Positions 58,438 through 64,000 of a DNA stretch of 64,000 nucleotides are shown here, one piece after another. Every line of letters begins with the position of its first letter. The first letter of the stretch is position 1. The notes under the pieces were generated by a model. It was not told where the DNA came from. It saw only the letters and a list, made by a program, of their open reading frames with translations, and made no database searches. The translations under genes were made by a program, and so were the position numbers. Origin of the DNA: a candidate division WOR-3 bacterium (lineage in GTDB: Bacteria; Hydrothermota; Tepidihabitantia; Tepidihabitantales; Tepidihabitantaceae); the NCBI GenBank assembly GCA_024653355.1, contig JANLFQ010000001.1, positions 952,576-1,016,575 of the forward strand. Reading direction: 5' to 3'.

Positions 58438-58620
58438 TTATTGACCGGGAATTATGTAAAGCACATTGGCAAGGGAAACAATCGCCTCGGGCTGCTTCTC
58501 CTTGCCCTCCGGCAGACCGGCGTCCTTAAATGTTACATCGACCATCTTCACCACACCTTCTTTAACGGTGTAGCCGCCGCAGACCGCGCTTCCCCCTGAT
58601 TTGAGAAATACGACTGGCAT
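58438..58620 (-). CDS. 60-aa conserved-looking orphan in the redox operon
   Basis: 60 aa, ATG 58620 with AAGGAGGAG upstream, 12 nt after the acyl-CoA dehydrogenase stop and 12 nt before DUF362. The chain 'MPVVFLKSGGSAVCGGYTVK', then 'EGVVKMVDVTFKDAGLPEGK', reads as a small mixed alpha/beta protein; there is one cysteine and no signal peptide. I do not recognise the family. The ribosome site and tight spacing argue that it is real. Confidence 0.65.
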   Translation of the reverse strand: MPVVFLKSGGSAVCGGYTVKEGVVKMVDVTFKDAGLPEGKEKQPEAIVSLANVLYIIPGQ

Positions 58621-58632
58621 TTACTCCTCCTT

Positions 58633-59835
58633 TTAAACTTCGGGCCGGGGTAACGGGCAACGCAACGGTTTGTCAACCCGAAACCCCAAGGCGTAGTCAG
58701 CCTGAAGCAGTTTGTGAATCTCCCGTGTCCCCTCGTAAATCTGGGCGCCTTTGGCGTTACGGTAAAAACGTTCCACTGGATACTCATCCGAAAACCCGTA
58801 GGCACCGAAAATCTGCACCGCATTACTTGCCGCTTTTTCGGAAGCGGCGCAGGCGTAAAACTTCGCCGCCGAAGTCTCTCTTGTCCCGGTTCGTCCCTGA
58901 TTCTTCACCCAGCCGGCTTTCAAGTAGAGCAATCGGGCGATTTCGTAATCCAGCGCCATCTCGGCAATCATCTCCTTGACCAGCTGGTGCTCGCCCAGCG
59001 GCTTGCCAAATGTGTACCGGGTCTTGGCGTAATCAACGGAAGCGTCAAGACAGGCACGGATTAAACCGGTGGCACCGGCACCAACGGTGTAGCGACCCTG
59101 GTCCAGGGCAAACATCGCAATTTTAAACCCTTCGTTCGGCTGACCGAGCATATTCTCCTCCGGCACCGCAACATCCATCATCGCAATCGAACCGGTATTG
59201 CCCGCACGCACGCCCAGTTTCCCTTTAATCGTCGAAGTTGTCAACCCCGCCATTCCCCGTTCAAGAATAAAGCAGGAGATACCTGAATGGTCGCGGCGTT
59301 TTTGCTTCTCCAGGTCAGTCCAGGCGAAGATGAGAAATGTATCGGCGACATCGGCAAGCGAAATCCAGGTTTTCTCACCATTGATGATGTAACGATTCCC
59401 CTCCTTGCGCGCCCAGCTTTTCAACCCTACCACATCGGAACCAGCACCCGGTTCGGTAAGACCAAAAGCTCCAAACCTTTCCCCTTTTGCCAAAGGGATG
59501 AGGAACCGCTGCTTTTGCTCCTCACTGCCCCAGGTAAGAATTGTGAGTGATGTCAATCCGATGTGCACCGACAGAATCACTCGTAAAGAAGTGTCAACGT
59601 ACTCCAGTTCCTCACAGGCAAGCCCGAGGGCAATGTAGTCCTGCCCGGTACCGCCGTAACGGGAGGGAATGGTCAAACCCAGCAGCCCCAGTTCCGCCAT
59701 CTGACGCTTGATGTCGCGGTTAAACTCATGCCGGACGTCCCACTCCTTGATGTTCGGGCGTACCTCTTTTTGCGCCCAGTTGCGGGCGAGGTTCGCAACC
59801 GCCTGTTGCTCTTCAGTCAGTGTGAAATCAATCAT
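58633..59835 (-). CDS. Acyl-CoA dehydrogenase
   Basis: 400 aa FAD flavoprotein. '[17 protein letters not shown]' and '[20 protein letters not shown]' are the FAD and substrate-binding signatures. The catalytic base is about Glu368 in '[10 protein letters not shown]', the position used by short-chain and glutaryl-type enzymes. It oxidises an acyl-CoA to the enoyl-CoA, passing electrons to ETF, which is not in the window. AAGGAGG before the ATG. Chain-length preference cannot be told. Confidence 0.95.
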   Translation of the reverse strand: MIDFTLTEEQQAVANLARNWAQKEVRPNIKEWDVRHEFNRDIKRQMAELGLLGLTIPSRYGGTGQDYIALGLACEELEYVDTSLRVILSVHIGLTSLTILTWGSEEQKQRFLIPLAKGERFGAFGLTEPGAGSDVVGLKSWARKEGNRYIINGEKTWISLADVADTFLIFAWTDLEKQKRRDHSGISCFILERGMAGLTTSTIKGKLGVRAGNTGSIAMMDVAVPEENMLGQPNEGFKIAMFALDQGRYTVGAGATGLIRACLDASVDYAKTRYTFGKPLGEHQLVKEMIAEMALDYEIARLLYLKAGWVKNQGRTGTRETSAAKFYACAASEKAASNAVQIFGAYGFSDEYPVERFYRNAKGAQIYEGTREIHKLLQADYALGFRVDKPLRCPLPRPEV

Positions 59836-59898
59836 TATGCCTCCTTAAAATTTACTCCTGATTTTAAAATTGAACCCTTAGCTTCTTACATCTACCTG

Positions 59899-61212
59899 TT
59901 AATCCCTTTCTTTTGCCACCTCATTACTGTCCGATTTACCCTCTAATTGTCCCAACTGTTTCTCAAGCCGAGAGGCGACTTCTGGCCCTTCCCGGCTCGC
60001 CATCTTAATTTCGTTTAAAAGCGCCGCAACCGGAACTGTCTCCGTAATTTTCAAAAGGTAAAGTAGTGCTAACAGTGCGGCGTTTTTGGTCCCGGCGGTT
60101 TTAACAAAAGGCTGTGTTACCACCTTTGCCCCGGTTGACGGTGAATTAAGCGCCTCATCGATGAGCAACAACCCACCCTTCATTTCGCCCAGCAACCCTT
60201 CTGAATAGGAAAGACCATCCGGAGAAACAATCACCGCCACTTCGGGAACCTCAATACCCGAATACCTTATTGGCTGTCGGGCAAGAATCAGCTCGGCAAT
60301 TGAGTAACCTGTACCCACCGTAACCGGATAGGTTCCCTTTTTTGTTGCATAAAGACCACTGGCGATTGAGGCTCTTGCCAGCATCTCAGCGGCTTGCTGA
60401 ACCCGGCCCCCTGCTGAACCTCCCACCAAAATACCCAACCGATTTTGCAGTTTTGCCGTCCACTGTACGGCAATGGAACTTTCTTTAAAAAGTGAACCCC
60501 GGTTGGTGTTCAAAGACAACCGGAACACGGACTTTCCCGGGTTGCGCCACACACCAAACTCCAATCCGGCATTGTGCGCAATCTCACCGGTCTTCTGTCC
60601 GGGATTGAACTTTAACCCGTAACTCGTACAGGTCTCCACCACCTCGACAAGAGAAAACCCGGGTATTCCAAACGCCTCGACAAGTGCCGCGGAAAAATCA
60701 CCCGTCCCATTGACCCGGCTCACATATTCGGCACCCGCGCTGTGAACTATCCGGCACAGGTCGTAATGGGGCTCTAATTTGCCCTCGGGACGCAATGGGG
60801 TTCGGAATCCGCAGGGGGTAAGAGAACTTGGCTGACCGCCCGTCATTCCATAGAGCATATTGTTCAACACCAGAACCGTCAGCGGGAAGTTCATCCGGGC
60901 GCACTCAATCAGATGCTGAAGTCCGATTGAAGCCCCCCCATCACCGAGGTAAACAACAACCTTGCCCCCTTTCCGCGCCGCCGCAATTCCTGCCCCGAGC
61001 GCTGAAGAACGGCCGTGTAAACCGTGAACCGTGTGGGTGCGAAAATACGGGTCAACAATGCCGTGACAACCGATGTCGGTTACCAGAACCACCTCCAGCG
61101 GTTTCAAACCAAGTTGCTCCAGCGCCTTGGCGGTGTGGCGCACCACAAGATGGTGCGAGCAGCCGGGACAAAACGGCAGCGGTTTTGTTGATAAAAATAA
61201 TGACTCAGCCAT
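59899..61212 (-). CDS. 2-oxoacid:ferredoxin oxidoreductase, beta-gamma fusion
   Basis: 437 aa. Residues about 1-250 are the TPP-binding beta subunit: 'FCPGCSHHLVVRH', 'VTDIGCHGIVDPYFRTHTVH', TPP motif 'GDGGASIGLQHLIECARMN' to 'VLNN', 'YGMTGGQPSSLTP'; Cys of CPGC, DIGC and 'ETCTSYG' can hold the [4Fe-4S] cluster. Residues about 265-437 are a gamma domain ('GILVGGSAGGRVQQAAEMLA', 'SPDGLSYSEGLLGEMKGG'). It decarboxylates a 2-oxoacid to acyl-CoA and reduces ferredoxin. Overlaps the alpha gene by 8 nt. Confidence 0.9.
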   Translation of the reverse strand: MAESLFLSTKPLPFCPGCSHHLVVRHTAKALEQLGLKPLEVVLVTDIGCHGIVDPYFRTHTVHGLHGRSSALGAGIAAARKGGKVVVYLGDGGASIGLQHLIECARMNFPLTVLVLNNMLYGMTGGQPSSLTPCGFRTPLRPEGKLEPHYDLCRIVHSAGAEYVSRVNGTGDFSAALVEAFGIPGFSLVEVVETCTSYGLKFNPGQKTGEIAHNAGLEFGVWRNPGKSVFRLSLNTNRGSLFKESSIAVQWTAKLQNRLGILVGGSAGGRVQQAAEMLARASIASGLYATKKGTYPVTVGTGYSIAELILARQPIRYSGIEVPEVAVIVSPDGLSYSEGLLGEMKGGLLLIDEALNSPSTGAKVVTQPFVKTAGTKNAALLALLYLLKITETVPVAALLNEIKMASREGPEVASRLEKQLGQLEGKSDSNEVAKERD

Positions 61213-62311
61213 TTTTCCCCATCACCTTCGCGACAATCTCTTCGGGAGTAATCATCTTTCCGAGTGAGTTTACGCCCACCACACCATTGCGTCCTTGCGT
61301 GCCGAACAGAACAGTCCGTAAATGACCCGACAGATTCTCCTCCACAACAAACACCCGGCGATAACGGGACATAATGGCAGGATATTCAGCGGGTACCGGA
61401 AGCAGGGTGTTGGGAAGCAAAAGCGAAACTTTTTCCCCTCTCAGGCGTAGCCTTTCTAGCGCCTCTTCGGCGGCAAGCGCCGCATTGCCCCAGGCAACAA
61501 TCAGGGTGTCCGCTCCGTTCTCCTCGTCAAGATGATATCTGGTGTACCGGCTCAAATTCAAGGTTATCTTTTTCTCCAATCGGGCGGTGTTCTCCAGCCC
61601 TTCGGCGGAAAGGTGCTGAATGATACCCTGCCGGTTATGGGTTGAGGCGTTAAGTCGAACCTGGTGCCGGCTGTTACCGACGGGCAAAAAATCGGGCACC
61701 AGGTCATCTCCTGGAGCATAAGATTCGTAATGGTCATCACAGGAACATCCGCGGCGGTTTACCGGCTTGACCTCAGACAGTTTTTCAAGTTCAAAACTGA
61801 ACTGAGTCATCACCATCTCCTTCGAAGTCAGGATAACAACCGGCGTGCGCAACATCGCGGCGGTCTCCAGTGCCAGCGGTGGAATCGTCCAGCAATCCTC
61901 CAGCCTGTTGACTGCAAGCACAGGCAGTGGATGGCCCCCGGAAATCGTCCCCCTTAAAAGTAAAAGGTCACCATCCGCGCCCGCAGTTGCTGAACCGGTT
62001 GCTGGACCAAGCCGCTGGGCAAGTACCACCACTACCGGCAACTCCATCATATACGCCATATTGATCGACTCGAGCATCAGGGCAAAGCCGGGGAATGATG
62101 TTGCCGTCACCGGCAGCAGTCCGGTCGCAGAAAAACCGCACAGCCACTGCATCGTGGTGATTTCATCAGGCGCGCTGAGCGCCGCCGGAAACCGCATAAT
62201 TGCGTAGCGGTAAAGAAGATTTGCCGGGGTAATTGGATAACCGACAAACACATCGGCACCAGCTCGAGCCAGCGACTCGATTATCAGCCGTGAGCCGTCA
62301 ATTAAAACCAT
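61205..62311 (-). CDS. 2-oxoacid:ferredoxin oxidoreductase, alpha subunit
   Basis: 368 aa. Pyrimidine-binding alpha domain: 'GSRLIIESLARAGADVFVGY', 'PITPANLLYRYA', 'ATSFPGFALMLESINMAYMM', 'VVLAQRLGPATGSATAGADG'. A C-terminal domain (about 260-368) has 'DTLIVAWGNAALAAEEALER' and 'VFVVEENLSGHLRTVL'. It pairs with the beta-gamma protein downstream; a delta (2x[4Fe-4S]) subunit is not adjacent, though the DUF362 ferredoxin three genes away could serve. KGOR- or VOR-like substrate range is likely but not provable. Confidence 0.92.
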   Translation of the reverse strand: MVLIDGSRLIIESLARAGADVFVGYPITPANLLYRYAIMRFPAALSAPDEITTMQWLCGFSATGLLPVTATSFPGFALMLESINMAYMMELPVVVVLAQRLGPATGSATAGADGDLLLLRGTISGGHPLPVLAVNRLEDCWTIPPLALETAAMLRTPVVILTSKEMVMTQFSFELEKLSEVKPVNRRGCSCDDHYESYAPGDDLVPDFLPVGNSRHQVRLNASTHNRQGIIQHLSAEGLENTARLEKKITLNLSRYTRYHLDEENGADTLIVAWGNAALAAEEALERLRLRGEKVSLLLPNTLLPVPAEYPAIMSRYRRVFVVEENLSGHLRTVLFGTQGRNGVVGVNSLGKMITPEEIVAKVMGKNG

Positions 62312-62359
62312 ACCCGAGAATGCTTCGCCTCGCCCAAGCGATGAGGAGAAGGCTCAATT

Positions 62360-63679
62360 TTACCCCTGACCTTTTGCCCCTCTGCCCGGCAAAAGCCCAA
62401 GTCGCCGGTAAACCGCCTTAACATTCTTCAAAAGTCGCTTGATGTCAAACACCCGTTCCAGCTCTTCCGGTGTTAATAACCTCTGGACCTGCCGGTTCTG
62501 CCGTGCCCGCTCGGGAAACCTTTCGCCCCGTGCCGTTGCCTCAAAGGCAAGTTTTTGAACCAGCCGGTACGCACGGGTGCGACTCAGCCCCTTTTCCACC
62601 AGCGCTGAAAGCAAAGACTGGGAGTAAAATGTCTCCCCGGATAAAACCAAATTCCTTTTCATCTTCTCCTCATCGACCACCAGTCCGGCAAGCACCTTGT
62701 TCATCTGACGCAGACAGTAATGCAGCAAAATGAACCCTTCAGGAATAACGATTCTCTCAGCCGCGGAGTTGGTCAGGTCCCGCTCGTGCCACAGGGCGAT
62801 GTTCTCGAGCGACACCAGTGCATAGCCGCGAATCACCCGGACCAGAGAACAGACCCGCTCGCAGACAATTGGGTTCTTCTTGTGGGGCATCGCGGATGAG
62901 CCCGCCTGACCTTTCCCAAACGGTTCTCCCAGTTCACCGATTTCGGTCCGCTGCAGATTTCTTATTTCGGTTGCGATGCGTTCCAATCCACCGGCAATCA
63001 GTGCGATGGTAAGCAGGGTTGATGCATGTCGGTCCCGGGGAATAACCTGCGTCGAAACCGGCTCCACCTTCAAACCCAGACGCTTAAGCACCTCTCTTTC
63101 CACTTCAGGGGGGAGTATCGTATAGGCACCGACAACCCCGGAAATCTTCCCGTAACCAATATCCTCCTTTGCCCGGCGCGCCCGCTCAATACCCCGCGCA
63201 ACCTCTGCCAGCCAGGAAAGGCATTTTAGACCGAAGGTAATCGGCTCGGCGTGGACGCCATGCGTCCTGCCCATCATCGGCGTGTCCTGATACTCAATCG
63301 CCAACCGGACAACGGTCGCCTTTAACTCCTCAAGCGCTGTTATGACAACCTCCCAGGCACGAGTACAACGCAACGCCAGCGCCGTATCCACAACATCGTA
63401 AGAAGTCAGCCCATAATGAACAAACCGCCCCCACTCACCAATACTTCGGGCAACACTGCGGGTAAAGGCAATCACATCGTGATTGGTAATTTTTTCAAAC
63501 CGCTCAATCTCCTTGACCTTAAAACTGGCACGCTGGATGGCGCGCGCTGCCTCCTTTGGGATAATCCCCATCTCTGCCTGAACGGTTGCCACCGCCTTCT
63601 CAACCTCAAGCCAGGAGCCGAATTTTGCCTCTTCGCTCCAGAGTTGTGCCATTTCCGGGGTTGTATATCTCAAACTCAT
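62360..63679 (-). CDS. purB: Adenylosuccinate lyase
   Basis: 439 aa from ATG 63679 (joined to the PDZ-protein stop as TAATG). Fumarase/aspartase-superfamily signature 'GSSAMPHKKNP', 'GRTHGVHAEPITFGLK' with the catalytic His, and 'KVEPVSTQVIPRDRHA'. It acts twice in purine synthesis, on SAICAR and adenylosuccinate. Length is typical of the short bacterial form. Confidence 0.97.
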   Translation of the reverse strand: MSLRYTTPEMAQLWSEEAKFGSWLEVEKAVATVQAEMGIIPKEAARAIQRASFKVKEIERFEKITNHDVIAFTRSVARSIGEWGRFVHYGLTSYDVVDTALALRCTRAWEVVITALEELKATVVRLAIEYQDTPMMGRTHGVHAEPITFGLKCLSWLAEVARGIERARRAKEDIGYGKISGVVGAYTILPPEVEREVLKRLGLKVEPVSTQVIPRDRHASTLLTIALIAGGLERIATEIRNLQRTEIGELGEPFGKGQAGSSAMPHKKNPIVCERVCSLVRVIRGYALVSLENIALWHERDLTNSAAERIVIPEGFILLHYCLRQMNKVLAGLVVDEEKMKRNLVLSGETFYSQSLLSALVEKGLSRTRAYRLVQKLAFEATARGERFPERARQNRQVQRLLTPEELERVFDIKRLLKNVKAVYRRLGLLPGRGAKGQG

Positions 63680-64000
63680 TACCACTGGTACAGAATCCTT
63701 AACTGTTCACCCTGGCGGTCAATTACCAGGTCGATAAAACGCCCCTGCCGGTCGATACGCTCCTTCAAACTGCGCGCACCATCAACCACCTTGCCGTTGC
63801 TCAAAAGAATCACATCACCCGGCATTAAACCAATCTTCTCCGCGATACTGTTACTCTTTACCTCTACCATCACCACCCCTTTCTTATGGGCGATGCCGAA
63901 TCTCGTCCGCAGTGCCGGATTGATGTCCGCAACCACCGCCCCAATCCTCGTGGCAAACTTTTCGTAATCGCTTGATGCCTGACCCAGCGCCTCATCGATA
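63679..64000 (-). CDS. C-terminal PDZ domain of an HtrA/Do-like protease (partial)
   Basis: The frame is open to the right edge, so about 106 residues of the C-terminus are visible. They form one PDZ domain: 'KFATRIGAVVADINPALRTR', 'GVVMVEVKSNSIAEKIGLMP', 'GDVILLSNGKVVDGARSLKE'. This matches the second PDZ domain of DegP/DegQ-type periplasmic proteases; the trypsin-like domain would lie beyond the window. A different PDZ protein (for example RseP-like) is possible. Confidence 0.75.
   Translation of the reverse strand, partial: IDEALGQASSDYEKFATRIGAVVADINPALRTRFGIAHKKGVVMVEVKSNSIAEKIGLMPGDVILLSNGKVVDGARSLKERIDRQGRFIDLVIDRQGEQLRILYQW

Noticed and set aside
1-64000. CRISPR array, insertion sequence, prophage or integron
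   Set aside because: No regularly spaced direct repeats, transposase, integrase, cas or phage structural genes were seen. The gene order is ordinary chromosomal core plus secreted-protein genes.

Overview
The window reads as a contiguous, gene-dense chromosome segment of a diderm (Gram-negative-type) bacterium. It has no insertion sequences, prophage or CRISPR. Lipid A genes (lpxC, lpxD-like, fabZ, lpxA), an OmpH/Skp-type chaperone, a probable outer-membrane barrel and a CMP kinase-S1-IspH cluster point to a two-membrane envelope. Large secreted proteins end in 'YPNPF...GVYFYRV'-type C-terminal sorting domains like those of Bacteroidetes/FCB-related and uncultured WOR-3-like lineages. A tandem-glutaredoxin-fold disulfide oxidoreductase hints at warm habitats. 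A candidate-phylum genome of the WOR-3/Stahlbacteria type is my inference; no rRNA is present to confirm it.

Layout. 1-6.1 kb (+): end of an unknown membrane protein, a UspA-like protein, an EIIA-permease fusion, a GT39-like glycosyltransferase with TPRs, and recJ. 6.1-20.1 kb (-): one information-processing block running from tRNA-Thr(UGU)-Tyr-Gly-Thr(GGU) through tuf, rpmG, tRNA-Trp, secE, nusG, rplKAJL, rpoBC, rpsL to rpsG. 20.2-23.4 kb: a secreted subtilase. 23.9-25.9 kb (+): cutA and a HEAT-repeat protein. 25.9-30.3 kb (-): smc-ftsY. 30.4-32.4 kb (-): an ECF sigma, zinc anti-sigma and two Spy-like periplasmic proteins. 32.4-36.6 kb (-): macro-domain protein, secreted CapA-like protein and disulfide oxidoreductase. 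37.1-40.8 kb (+): yjbQ, a class V aminotransferase and a second subtilase. 40.8-43.8 kb (-): double Lrp-like regulator, sugar-phosphate transferase, a 31-aa bS22-like protein, HU and an FmdB-type zinc ribbon. 43.8-55.1 kb (-): a 13-gene run from a putative outer-membrane protein through CNB-domain protein, cmk, plsC, ispH, rpsA, mtaB, skp-fusion, lpxD-like, lpxC, fabZ, lpxA to folC. 55.3-57.3 kb (+): uvrB. 57.3-64 kb (-): HtrA-like PDZ (partial), purB, a two-subunit 2-oxoacid:ferredoxin oxidoreductase, acyl-CoA dehydrogenase, an orphan 60-aa protein and a DUF362 ferredoxin.

Two patterns cut across the annotation. First, many operon-leading genes (uvrB, cutA, the FmdB gene, the ECF sigma, recJ, the outer-membrane gene, yjbQ, smc) carry a TTGAC-type -35 and a -10 placed so that the predicted transcription start falls on or within about 4 nt of the start codon. 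Operon-internal genes mostly have Shine-Dalgarno sequences. This suggests extensive leaderless initiation, including at GTG and TTG codons. Second, the two large divergent intergenic regions (23.3-23.9 and 36.6-37.1 kb) carry the same modular element: an identical 20-mer containing an 18-bp palindrome, then about 60 nt later a 46-bp block (42/46 identical) holding a hairpin, then shorter shared blocks leading into the promoter of cutA or yjbQ. This is the best candidate here for an undescribed regulatory or mobile element.
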